From assembly GCF_900108065.1 (NCBI RefSeq), contig NZ_FNVQ01000011.1:1-39378 (forward strand): a DNA stretch of 39,378 nt. Direction: 5' to 3'. Shown piece by piece: positions 7,831-15,802 of the stretch (position 1 is its first letter; the number at the start of each line of letters is the position of its first letter). A program made the translations under genes and the position numbers. The notes beneath the pieces were generated by a model. It was given only the letters and a program-made list of their open reading frames with translations, had not been told where the DNA came from and did no database searches. This DNA comes from Marinobacterium lutimaris (GTDB taxonomy: Bacteria > Pseudomonadota > Gammaproteobacteria > Pseudomonadales > Balneatricaceae).

Positions 7831-9092
7831 TGCATCATCTCCAGCGCCTGAGTGAAAAACTCGCGCTCGCCGAAATTGCCAGATTTAAGTGCCAGCAGCC
7901 GGGGTGTTTGCTCCAACGTTTGGGTTAACGGCACCCCGGGTGCTATGGCTGGGCCTATCTTCAATGCAGTTATCCCCAGAGCCTGTACCGCGGCGCCCGA
8001 TGTTTCGCCACCGGCAACGACAAACCGGGTTACTCCCAGGTCACTCAAGCGACGCGCCACTTCAGACATCAACTCTTCGATCCGTTGACCTGCCTGTTCG
8101 ATGCCGAGCAGAGTCTGGCTGTGTGAGACAGCCTCTGGGTGGTCGCTGGCGTAGATCAATACCGGCCCCTGAGCCCGATGTTCGATAAACCAATGCACCA
8201 CCTGATCGGCATTGAGCTCCGCGTTGTGCAGTGCCAGAGGGCAGATTTTTAACGCAGGATGAGTGCTCTTAAATGCATCGACTTGGTCCCGTGTGGCTTT
8301 CGAGCAACTGCCTGAGAGGACCACAGCGTCGCCGGCAACCGGGGGCAGCTCTGCTGCGTCCTGGCGTTTGCGAAACACTCCTCTGGCTTCGAAGTTGTCC
8401 GCAAGCCCTACCGCAAGCCCTGAGCTGCCGGTCACCAGACGAAGGTCAGCACAGGCATGAGACAGGGTAACAAGGTCGTCCTGACTCAGGACATCGACTA
8501 TGGCGTAGCGATAATCTTCTGCTAGTGTGACCAACGCGGACCGGGTTATAGCGCTGCCTTGGGCAAGGGTGTCATGGACAATAAGCCCGACCTTGCCCGA
8601 GGTTTGAGCACTCAGTATGCGCAGCAGGTTGGCATCGCGCATCGGCGTCAGAGGGTGATGTTCCATGCCACTCTCGTTCAGCAAAACGCCATTGGCAAAC
8701 AGATAACCGTTGTAGACAGTGCGCCCGTTGACCGGCAAAGCGGGGCTTGCGACTGTAAATGTCTCGCCGAGGGCCGCGAGCAATGCATCGGCCACCGGGC
8801 CGATATTGCCCTTGTCGGTTGAATCGAAAGTTGAGCAATACTTGAAATAGTATTGGCTGCACTCAAGCTGACGTAGCCACTGGAGGGCCTCGAGCGAATC
8901 GGCTACCGCCTGGTCAGGCTCCTGAGTACGCGACTTCAGTGCAATTACGACCGCATCGGCCTGGCTCAGGTCGACAGGCTTCTCGGGGACCCCCAGCAAC
9001 TGTACGGTGTGCATGCCTGAGGCAACCAGAAAACTTGCCAGGTCACTGGCACCGGTAAAATCATCGGCTATACAGCCTAACAGCACGGACAT
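7827..9092 (-). CDS. otnK: 3-oxo-tetronate kinase (DUF1537 four-carbon acid sugar kinase), OtnK
   Basis: A 421-residue DUF1537 kinase. The N-terminal domain has CIADDFTGASDLA (substrate-binding aspartates) and CSTFDST..GNIGPVADAL. The C-terminal nucleotide domain has GGETSGA and the end motif LALKSGNFG. These match OtnK, which phosphorylates 3-oxo-tetronate at O4 using ATP in threonate and erythronate catabolism. A strong GAGGTGAAGG ribosome site precedes the ATG. It sits 19 bases after ttuD and overlaps otnC, its pathway successor. Related DUF1537 kinases act on other acid sugars (for example 3-oxo-isoapionate), so the exact substrate needs assay. Confidence 0.92.
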   Translation of the reverse strand: MSVLLGCIADDFTGASDLASFLVASGMHTVQLLGVPEKPVDLSQADAVVIALKSRTQEPDQAVADSLEALQWLRQLECSQYYFKYCSTFDSTDKGNIGPVADALLAALGETFTVASPALPVNGRTVYNGYLFANGVLLNESGMEHHPLTPMRDANLLRILSAQTSGKVGLIVHDTLAQGSAITRSALVTLAEDYRYAIVDVLSQDDLVTLSHACADLRLVTGSSGLAVGLADNFEARGVFRKRQDAAELPPVAGDAVVLSGSCSKATRDQVDAFKSTHPALKICPLALHNAELNADQVVHWFIEHRAQGPVLIYASDHPEAVSHSQTLLGIEQAGQRIEELMSEVARRLSDLGVTRFVVAGGETSGAAVQALGITALKIGPAIAPGVPLTQTLEQTPRLLALKSGNFGEREFFTQALEMMQ

Positions 9093-9111
9093 CCTTCACC
9101 TCCTCAGGTTG

Positions 9112-10383
9112 TTAATTAGTGGGTGGAGTGATGAGAATGGCCCGAAAATCGTTCACATTGGTGAGAGTCGGGCCGGTAACGACTTGGCTGTCGATGGCAG
9201 CGAAGAAACTATGCGCGTCGTTGTTGCTCAGTGCGGTGTCTGGGCACATCCGAGCGGCCTTCGCTTTTTGCAGGGTGTCGGGGCCGATAACGGCGCCGGC
9301 CACCTCCGCCGCACCGTCGACGCCGTCGGTATCGCAGGCAAGGGCGTAAATCCCCTCGCAGCCTTGAAGTGCTAACGCAAGGGCCAGGCAATATTCCGCA
9401 TTCGGACCGCCAATACCTCCACCTCGACGTGTCACTGTCAGTTCGCCGCCAGATAGCAGAAGGAGTGGTGAATCTGTGTTTTGCATCGAGTCCCGCAAAC
9501 GGAGCGCCAGTTGCGCGTGATCCGCGGCAACTTCTCGGGCTTCCCCCTCCAGGTCGTCACCCAGAATCCGGACTCTGACCACCTGGCTCTCGACTAATTC
9601 TGCAGCAGCACGGAGTGACTGAGAGGGCGCAGCATAGATCAGGTTTTCAGTTCTGGAGATGCGGCTGTCGCCAATGGGGATAACCCCGGTAGGTTGGCTC
9701 AATGCTGTGAGCACAGACTTCGGGGTGTCGATAGACCAGGTATCCAGTACTTTGAGGGCGTCGGCTGAGGTGGAATTATCGCCACAGGTTGGCCCTGAGC
9801 CGATGAAGGCAGGGTTATCGCCGGGTACGTCGGAGATCATCAGGCTAAGCATTCTGGCCGGATAGGCGGCGGCCGCTAACTGTCCGCCTTTGATGCGGCT
9901 GATATGTTTGCGCACGGTGTTCATCTGATCGATGGGTGCGCCAGAACTGAGCAGTGCAGCATTGAGCGCCTGCTTTTCATCCAGCGAAATGGCGCCTGCA
10001 GGCTGAATCAGCAGAGAAGAGGCGCCGCCGGAGATCAGGGCCAGTACGAAATCGTCTTCCTGCAGGCTGTTAAGCAGCTCAAGGATGCGGCCTGTCGCTT
10101 TTAAACCCGCCTGGTCGGGCACCGGGTGTGCGGCCTCCACAATTTCGATCTGCTGGCAGGGGCGGGAGTAGCCGTAACGGGTAATCACAAGGCCTTCACA
10201 CGGGCCCCAAGCCGCTTCTACCGCCTCCGCCATCCGTGCACTGGCTTTACCTGCGCCTACCACCACTACACGCCCCTTGGGACGTTCTGGTAAATGCTCA
10301 GCGAGGGAGCGTAGAGGGTCGGCCACTTCGACAGCACGGTCAAACAGTGATTGAAGAAATCGGAGGGGGGTTGGGGTAGGCAC
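9112..10383 (-). CDS. ttuD: Glycerate 2-kinase (MOFRL family), TtuD-like
   Basis: A 423-residue class II glycerate kinase with N-terminal VVVGAGKASARMA (about 38-50), LISGGASSLL (about 117-126) and a C-terminal MOFRL domain with LLLSGGELTVT, GGPNAEYCLALAL and DTDGVDGAAEVAGA. It phosphorylates D-glycerate to 2-phosphoglycerate, which enters glycolysis just before PEP. Older annotations call this family hydroxypyruvate reductase TtuD. It starts at GTG with AGGAG eight bases upstream, and it is first in the operon with otnK and otnC. It pairs logically with the hydroxypyruvate/glyoxylate-reductase-like gene at 15803. Confidence 0.92.
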   Translation of the reverse strand: MPTPTPLRFLQSLFDRAVEVADPLRSLAEHLPERPKGRVVVVGAGKASARMAEAVEAAWGPCEGLVITRYGYSRPCQQIEIVEAAHPVPDQAGLKATGRILELLNSLQEDDFVLALISGGASSLLIQPAGAISLDEKQALNAALLSSGAPIDQMNTVRKHISRIKGGQLAAAAYPARMLSLMISDVPGDNPAFIGSGPTCGDNSTSADALKVLDTWSIDTPKSVLTALSQPTGVIPIGDSRISRTENLIYAAPSQSLRAAAELVESQVVRVRILGDDLEGEAREVAADHAQLALRLRDSMQNTDSPLLLLSGGELTVTRRGGGIGGPNAEYCLALALALQGCEGIYALACDTDGVDGAAEVAGAVIGPDTLQKAKAARMCPDTALSNNDAHSFFAAIDSQVVTGPTLTNVNDFRAILITPPTN

Positions 10384-10492
10384 GAATCCGGCTCCTGTTA
10401 AAAGGTTATGCGGCCTCAGGTTGTTAGAAGTTGTTGAGTTGAGACCTGTTCGGAGATTCGCACAGCCTAACGGAAAACGCCGGGCTCATTGT

Positions 10493-10505
10493 TTAGCACT
10501 GCTAA
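10493..10505. promoter_or_regulatory. Candidate LysR-type T-N11-A box in divergent ttuD/dctP2 intergenic region
   Basis: TTAGCACTGCTAA fits the T-N11-A rule with inverted TTAG/CTAA half-sites, like the sites used by LysR regulators. It lies between the start of the leftward ttuD operon and the rightward second TRAP operon, 127 bases before dctP2, where one regulator could control both. Either LysR protein in the window could bind it. Confidence 0.4.
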
Positions 10506-10631
10506 TCAAATCGTTAAGAGGAGTGCATTGAATGAGGCAGGGTCGGCGGGCAATGCTTGTGACTCGACCTAGAACACAGCCTGCCTGAGGCTGGGTTACA
10601 CAATAAGACTAAGAATTTCTGGGAGAAAATA

Positions 10632-11600
10632 ATGCAAGTAATTGGCAAAAGTCTGCTCGCCCTATCCGTTGTTTCCGTTGCAGCTACTACCGCTGTGGCC
10701 CAGGCGGACGAATTGGTTTTCGCGCATGGCGCAAATCCTGGCAACCCCCGCTACGAGGCCGCAGAAATGTTCTCGGCCATAATCCCCTCCTGCTCTGACC
10801 TAAGCGTTAACCACGCGCATTCAGCCACCCTGGGGAACGATGCGGAGATGCTCACTTCCGCCCAGGCCGGGGTGATTCAGATGAGCGCTAACTCTCAGGG
10901 GGCCCTGGCGCAGATCGTGCCGGAAGTGGGAATGCTGGGTTTGCCGTTCCTGTTTGCCGATGAGCCCACAGTTTGGCGGGTATTGGATGGCAAAATCGGA
11001 CAGGAGCTGGATAAGAAAGCGCAACAGGCCGGCCTCAAGATCGTGGCGTTTTGGGATAACGGTTTTCGCAATGTGACCCATACCAGCAAATTTGTGGCCA
11101 AGCCTGCCGATCTGGAGGGAATGAAAATCCGCACGCCGCCGGATCAGGTGACCATCGATATTTTCAAGGCGCTGGGTGCGAATCCGGCTCCACTTGCCTG
11201 GAGTGAACTGCCGACAGCGCTGCGCAGCGGTGCTTTCGATGGCCAGGAAAACCCGTTGACCAACATCTATTCAGCCAAGTTGCACGAGATCACCCCCTAT
11301 ATCTCCATGACCGGGCACAAGTACGAGAGTACTCCGGTGGTAGCGGGTCTAGGCTGGTGGAATTCGCTGTCATCCGAGGATCAGGCATGTGTTACCGCCG
11401 CCGCTAAACAGGCGGGCTGGTTCCAGCGCGGGCAGAACATGTTGGCCAATCAGAAGCTGCAGACTGTGATGGAAGGGGAAGGGGCCAAGTTCAGCGATGT
11501 TGACCGAGAGGCGTTAATCAAGGCCACAGCTTCGGTATATGACAAGTACGAAAGCGAGCTGGGCGACTTCGTGAGCGAGCTGCGCGAGGCGGCACAGTAA
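10632..11600 (+). CDS. dctP: TRAP transporter substrate-binding protein, DctP family (system 2)
   Basis: A 322-residue DctP protein with a signal peptide (cleavage likely after residue 25, VAQA/DE). R167 in KIRTPPD is the ligand-carboxylate arginine. ENPLTNIYSAKLHE and TGHKYESTP closely match the same region of DctP1 (ENPLMNIYSSKLHE, TGHKYETTP), showing duplication and divergence. Two cysteines, C54 and C253, are absent from DctP1 and could form a disulfide (inference). GGGAG lies nine bases before the ATG. It starts the second TRAP operon, diverging from ttuD. Confidence 0.95.
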   Translation: MQVIGKSLLALSVVSVAATTAVAQADELVFAHGANPGNPRYEAAEMFSAIIPSCSDLSVNHAHSATLGNDAEMLTSAQAGVIQMSANSQGALAQIVPEVGMLGLPFLFADEPTVWRVLDGKIGQELDKKAQQAGLKIVAFWDNGFRNVTHTSKFVAKPADLEGMKIRTPPDQVTIDIFKALGANPAPLAWSELPTALRSGAFDGQENPLTNIYSAKLHEITPYISMTGHKYESTPVVAGLGWWNSLSSEDQACVTAAAKQAGWFQRGQNMLANQKLQTVMEGEGAKFSDVDREALIKATASVYDKYESELGDFVSELREAAQ

Positions 11601-12190
11601 TGGGTGCCTTTATGGATATGCCAGTAGATAAGTGCGTATCTGCGGCACAGGGGGAGCGTTCGCGCTTCGCCTGGGTCCGCAGCAAAATTACGCGTGTCGT
11701 GGGGGCCATTAATTTCGCCAGTGCGACCATTGTTATAGCTACCCTGGTGACCATGTTTCTGGCGATTCTGGTCAATGTCGGGCTGCGTTACCTGTTCGGT
11801 TCGGGTATTACCTGGGCTTACGAGATTCCCTCGATCCTGTTTCCCTGGGCTGTGGCCGGTGGCCTTGTGATGGCTACAGCACAGGGGCGCAATATTGCTG
11901 TCGATGCGATTATCAAGATGCTGCCAGAGCGCCTGCGATGGATGCTGGCGATTCTGATCAGTGCCTTTACCTGTGCGATATCGGTGGGGGTTGTCTACTA
12001 CTCGGTGCCTATCGTTAAGGCTGCCCAGTACAGCCACCTGGCTGAAACCGGCGTTGCGCAAATCTATGGTTATAGCAGCCTGCTATATGCCTTTTCGATG
12101 ATCGCCCTGATCTCGTTGTTGAACCTGACCGAGTACTTGCTGGGTCAGAAGATGGAGGTTGCTAGTCCATCGGAGTCCAACTTTAGCTAA
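11600..12190 (+). CDS. dctQ: TRAP transporter small permease, DctQ family (system 2)
   Basis: A 196-residue membrane protein with four predicted helices and the DctQ motif EIPSILFPWAVAGG followed by GRNIAV. The first base of its start codon is the last base of the dctP2 stop (TAATG), so translation is coupled. A hydrophilic, arginine-rich leader of about 35 residues before the first helix is longer than in DctQ1; a later start is possible (MDMPVD at codon 5). Confidence 0.92.
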   Translation: MGAFMDMPVDKCVSAAQGERSRFAWVRSKITRVVGAINFASATIVIATLVTMFLAILVNVGLRYLFGSGITWAYEIPSILFPWAVAGGLVMATAQGRNIAVDAIIKMLPERLRWMLAILISAFTCAISVGVVYYSVPIVKAAQYSHLAETGVAQIYGYSSLLYAFSMIALISLLNLTEYLLGQKMEVASPSESNFS

Positions 12191-12219
12191 GCCAATCTAT
12201 TAATGCGGAGATAATAATA

Positions 12220-13476
12220 ATGACCGCGATTTTTATTTGGGTGTTTCCCATTCTCCTACTGCTTGCCGTACCGGTAGCCTTCGCTATGATCGGTACTTCC
12301 GGCATCGTTCTGCTGCTAGATGGTAAATCTCTTGCGGTGATTGCTCAGCGGCTCTATACCCCGACACAGAGCTTCCCCATGTTGGCGATCCCCTTCTTTA
12401 TTTTGGCGGGAAGCCTGATGATGTCGGGACGCTTCGGTGAACACCTAGTTAACTTTGCCAAGTTGCTGGTGGGGCGCTTCAAAGGGGGCATGTGCCATGT
12501 AAGCGTGGTGGGTTCGGTTGTTTTTGGCGGAGTCTCCGGTTCGGCGGTGGCCGATGCTTCGGCACTGGGTAATGCATTGATTCCCGTACAGAAACAGAAC
12601 GGTTATCCAGCGGGGTTTGCCGCAGCTGTCAACTCTGCGTCCTCCACAATATCAGTGCTTATACCGCCTTCAATTCCTTTGATTCTGTATAGCCTGGTGT
12701 CCAGTACCTCGATTATCGATCTGTTTGTCGCAGGCATTATTCCGGGGATTCTGCTGGGCGTCGGCATGCTGGCGTTGACCTGGTTTGCGGCACTGCGACG
12801 TGGATTCCCGGCTGCCAGGGTTGAAGGGGGCTGGAAAAAATGGAAAGCGGAAATCAAACACGCCCTGCCGGCGTTGCTGATGCCTGTCTTCGTTATCGGC
12901 ACGCTGCGCTTCGGCGTCGCGACGCCCACCGAGGTCAGTGTGATGGCGGTAGCTTATGGCCTGGTTATCGGGATCCTGGTGTATCGGGATCTCAATTGGG
13001 CGGCCATCCGTTCCGCCTTGCTGGAAACCGGGGTAATGACAGGCGCCGTGATGGCGATCATTATGGCATCGTCCATCATCCAGTGGCTGCTGACCATGGA
13101 GCAGGTGCCCCAGCATCTGACCCATTGGGTGACCGGCTCCCTCTCCGAGCCCTGGATGGTGATTCTGGCGATGAACATCATCATGCTGATCGTGGGGACT
13201 TTCCTTGACCTGCCCGCAGCGATGCTGCTGTTAGGGCCGCTATTTGCCGGTATCGCGGTATCCATCGGTCTGGATCCGGTACAGCTGGGTCTGATGATGG
13301 TGGTTAACCTGGCGATCGGTCTGTATACGCCACCGATAGGCACCACTTTGTATATATCCTCAGGCATCGCCAACATCTCGGTTGGCAGCGTAGTCAAAGA
13401 ACTGATTCCTTTCTATCTGTTGGCACTGGGAGTGCTGGCGCTAATCAGCTATGTACCGGCGATGACTATTTACTAA
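12220..13476 (+). CDS. dctM: TRAP transporter large permease, DctM family (system 2)
   Basis: A 418-residue DctM permease with the same motif order as system 1: FPMLAIPFFILAGS, GGVSGSAVADASALG, IPPSIPLI, ATPTEVSVMAVAYG and GLYTPPIGTTLY. It is separated from dctQ2 by 29 bases, unlike the overlapping system 1 genes. A strong intrinsic terminator begins ten bases after its stop codon, marking the end of this transport operon. Confidence 0.95.
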   Translation: MTAIFIWVFPILLLLAVPVAFAMIGTSGIVLLLDGKSLAVIAQRLYTPTQSFPMLAIPFFILAGSLMMSGRFGEHLVNFAKLLVGRFKGGMCHVSVVGSVVFGGVSGSAVADASALGNALIPVQKQNGYPAGFAAAVNSASSTISVLIPPSIPLILYSLVSSTSIIDLFVAGIIPGILLGVGMLALTWFAALRRGFPAARVEGGWKKWKAEIKHALPALLMPVFVIGTLRFGVATPTEVSVMAVAYGLVIGILVYRDLNWAAIRSALLETGVMTGAVMAIIMASSIIQWLLTMEQVPQHLTHWVTGSLSEPWMVILAMNIIMLIVGTFLDLPAAMLLLGPLFAGIAVSIGLDPVQLGLMMVVNLAIGLYTPPIGTTLYISSGIANISVGSVVKELIPFYLLALGVLALISYVPAMTIY

Positions 13477-13485
13477 CCAGTGATT

Positions 13486-13530
13486 AAAAACGACAGGTGG
13501 CTATCTTCTGGTGGGCATCTGTCGTTTTTT
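13486..13530 (+). terminator. Intrinsic terminator after TRAP system 2
   Basis: AAAAACGACAG (13486-13496) pairs with CTGTCGTTTTT (13519-13529), an 11-bp stem with a T-run at the end and an A-run at the start. It should work in both directions, ending dctM2 from the left and possibly transcripts through the LysR gene end from the right. Confidence 0.85.
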
Positions 13531-13625
13531 AAATAGGTGTTATAAATATGGGAACTTATTTTAAAATCCGATGTGGACTTTAGCAGGATTAAATGGAAGG
13601 TTTTTTAATCCTTTAATTGATTGCT

Positions 13626-14612
13626 TTACGGTTTGGTAGCTGATAAGTAGGAAAAGACTTCTGGATCATCATAGATCGGCGTATTTGTCTCGTTAAGAAG
13701 ACGGCTGATATGGCTTTCGTGGGCTTCCGCCTGTTGCAAAATCCAGTTAATGAAAACCTGAACCAGCTTCCGGCTATGGTGACGACTGGGGCAGACGATC
13801 CTGTATGCAGGAAAACGTATGGCTCCCATTTCGGGAACGAGAGGAACCAGAGTCCCGGAGGTGAGTTCGTCGTAGGTGAGGGTCGTGGATTCCAGAACAA
13901 CCCCGACGCCGTTGATCGCTTGCTGAATAGCCATGGAGGAGCGGTCGAATCTGAGCGCCGTGTCTTGAGTATTGCGGGTGATGCGGTGCCGTGCCAGCCA
14001 GTTATCCCACTGAATCACCGCTTTGATACTGTCGACAAGCCGCATCTTTTGCAGCATCTCCAGCGGTGAGTTACAGGTGCGCCGCAATTCGTCACGATAG
14101 GCGGGGCTACAGATAGGCAGGATATAATCCGATACCACCTCTTCGCAGTGCAGCCCCGCCAGTGAGCTGTGCCCATAGCGTATATCGAAATCAACCACCT
14201 CCCGTTCGAAGTTCGAGGGATCGGGACTCGCGTCTACCCTGAGATCCCACTCGGGGTGCTTCTGGATAAAATCGGCCAGTTTGGGGCTAAGCCAGCGGAT
14301 CGCAAAGCTTGGAGAGACCCGAATAATCAACTGATGACTATCCCTGTGGCGAGAGATGAGCTGCCGCGCGTTATGCAGGATGCCGAATGCGGAGGTGGTC
14401 GCCAGGTAGAGTTGTTCCCCTTCGGCGGTCAGGCTGAGCTGGCGCTTTTCGCGGCGAAACAGGCTGATGCCCAGGAGTTCTTCCAGCAGCTTGATCTGCT
14501 GGCTGACGGCCGAGGGAGAAACGTTTAACTCCTCGGCAGCCCTTGCTACACGGCCGTTTCGAGCAACGGATTCAAAGTAAATCATGCCATTGAGGCTGGG
14601 ATCTCGTGACAT
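13626..14612 (-). CDS. LysR-family (GcvA-type) transcriptional regulator 2
   Basis: A 328-residue LysR protein with an N-terminal helix-turn-helix (FESVARNGRVARAAEELNVSPSAVSQQIK, read in pieces at about residues 13-42), a linker helix and an effector domain with SPSFAIRWLSPKL and DFDIRYGH, which are typical of the GcvA subgroup. Its C-terminal tail of about 25 residues past the usual family end is unusual and has no known motif. It diverges from the SDR gene across an AT-rich 268-base region with a T-N11-A site, so it probably regulates the SDR gene and perhaps the genes downstream. The ligand is unknown. Confidence 0.93.
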   Translation of the reverse strand: MSRDPSLNGMIYFESVARNGRVARAAEELNVSPSAVSQQIKLLEELLGISLFRREKRQLSLTAEGEQLYLATTSAFGILHNARQLISRHRDSHQLIIRVSPSFAIRWLSPKLADFIQKHPEWDLRVDASPDPSNFEREVVDFDIRYGHSSLAGLHCEEVVSDYILPICSPAYRDELRRTCNSPLEMLQKMRLVDSIKAVIQWDNWLARHRITRNTQDTALRFDRSSMAIQQAINGVGVVLESTTLTYDELTSGTLVPLVPEMGAIRFPAYRIVCPSRHHSRKLVQVFINWILQQAEAHESHISRLLNETNTPIYDDPEVFSYLSATKP

Positions 14613-14664
14613 CGTTCAGCAGCTTTATCGGTGAAGACTGCGCTCAGTCTAAGGCATTTTTTTG

Positions 14665-14679
14665 TTAAGTAAAACTTAA
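14665..14679. promoter_or_regulatory. LysR-type binding site (perfect dyad) between LysR 2 and SDR gene
   Basis: TTAAGTAAAACTTAA is a perfect inverted repeat (TTAAGT-AAA-ACTTAA) containing T-N11-A, 53 bases from the LysR start and about 200 bases from the SDR start. This is the expected position for an LTTR recognition and autoregulation site. Confidence 0.55.
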
Positions 14680-14756
14680 TAGATGCTAACCAGCTGCTGA
14701 TTGAAAAAGTGGGGCGTTAAACGGAATATTAAATCACTGACCTAGACGGTGCTGAG

Positions 14757-14773
14757 ACATATTCAATATATGT
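14757..14773. promoter_or_regulatory. AT-rich inverted repeat upstream of SDR gene
   Basis: ACATAT and ATATGT flank five bases, in the AT-rich promoter region about 110 bases before the SDR start. It may be an activation half-site or part of a promoter; AT-rich dyads are common by chance. Confidence 0.25.
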
Positions 14774-14880
14774 GATCAAACTTATCTAAAGATGGGTTTA
14801 AAAAGCACTGCAGAGAATTTAGTACCTGATGCGCCTGCCGGTGCGGGCGTTAAATTTAAAAAATATAAAGAGATAAAATA

Positions 14881-15633
14881 ATGGGACTATTACAAGGTAA
14901 ATTTGCCATTATCACCGGTGCCGCTTCTAAAAATGGCCTTGGTAAAGCAACAGCTAAACTCTTCGCGGAACAGGGTGCGACGGTTGCAATTTTAGACCTG
15001 GATGAACAAGCAGCAAAAACAGCCGCTGCTGATATAGGTGCTCAGCATGTCGGTCTGGCCTGCGACGTAACCGACAAGGATAGCTGTTATACCGCCGTGC
15101 GTACGTTGATCGAGATCTGGGGCCAAATCGACATCCTGGTCAACAATGCCGGTATTACCCAGCCGCTGAAGATTATGGATATCGAGCCTAAAAACTATGA
15201 TGCGGTGCTCGATGTGAATCTGCGCGGAACCCTGTACATGACTCAGGCGGTTACTCCGCAGATGCGTGAGCAGAAAATCGGCTCAATCGTCAATATCTCC
15301 TCCGTCTCAGCCCAGCGTGGCGGCGGTATTTTCGGCGGCCCTCACTACTCTGCGGCCAAGGCCGGGGTACTTGGTCTCACCAAAGCATCGGCACGGGAGC
15401 TGGCGCCGGACAATGTCCGTGTCAATGCGGTCTGCCCTGGCTTTATCGCCACCGATATCACCGGCGGACTGCTGACGCCGGAGATGCTGGAATCCATTGT
15501 CGCCGGTATCCCGATGGCTCGTGCAGGCGAAGCGAAAGATGTGGCCGGCTGCTGCCTCTTTTTGGCCTCTGACCTGGCGGCCTATGTCACTGGCTCCGAA
15601 GTCGATGTCAACGGTGGTTCCCTGATCCACTGA
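14881..15633 (+). CDS. SDR-family NAD(P)-dependent oxidoreductase (FabG-like)
   Basis: A 250-residue classical short-chain dehydrogenase. The cofactor loop is TGAASKNGLG (12-21), with two extra residues compared with the usual TGxxxGxG. LDLDE after strand 2 has an acidic residue that favours NAD. NNAG is at 88-91, and the catalytic set is S143, Y156 and K160. It ends with DVNGGSLIH. By position it should oxidise or reduce a sugar or sugar-acid hydroxyl in this catabolic cluster, perhaps making the 3-oxo acid that OtnK needs (inference); a generic 3-oxoacyl reductase label would be misleading. A terminator follows within 50 bases. Confidence 0.85.
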   Translation: MGLLQGKFAIITGAASKNGLGKATAKLFAEQGATVAILDLDEQAAKTAAADIGAQHVGLACDVTDKDSCYTAVRTLIEIWGQIDILVNNAGITQPLKIMDIEPKNYDAVLDVNLRGTLYMTQAVTPQMREQKIGSIVNISSVSAQRGGGIFGGPHYSAAKAGVLGLTKASARELAPDNVRVNAVCPGFIATDITGGLLTPEMLESIVAGIPMARAGEAKDVAGCCLFLASDLAAYVTGSEVDVNGGSLIH

Positions 15634-15682
15634 TCCCCTTTTCGCTCCAAAGCTGGAAGCCCCCCGGCCGCCAGGACGGGTT

Positions 15683-15714
15683 TTGGGTTGGAGCCACCTC
15701 CAACCCAATTTTTT
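15683..15714 (+). terminator. Intrinsic terminator after SDR gene
   Basis: TTGGGTTGGAG and CTCCAACCCAA form a perfect 11-bp stem with a 4-base loop followed by six T residues. It separates the SDR transcript from the dehydrogenase-transketolase genes that start 88 bases later, so those genes need readthrough or their own promoter. Confidence 0.88.
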
Positions 15715-15802
15715 CGCCCTGATACGGCGGCGCGATACGCGTTGGCGGGTCGACAGGGGATGTCCGCAACGGCCAGCGGCGGGCTCTTCAAAAGGTTCAA
15801 TC

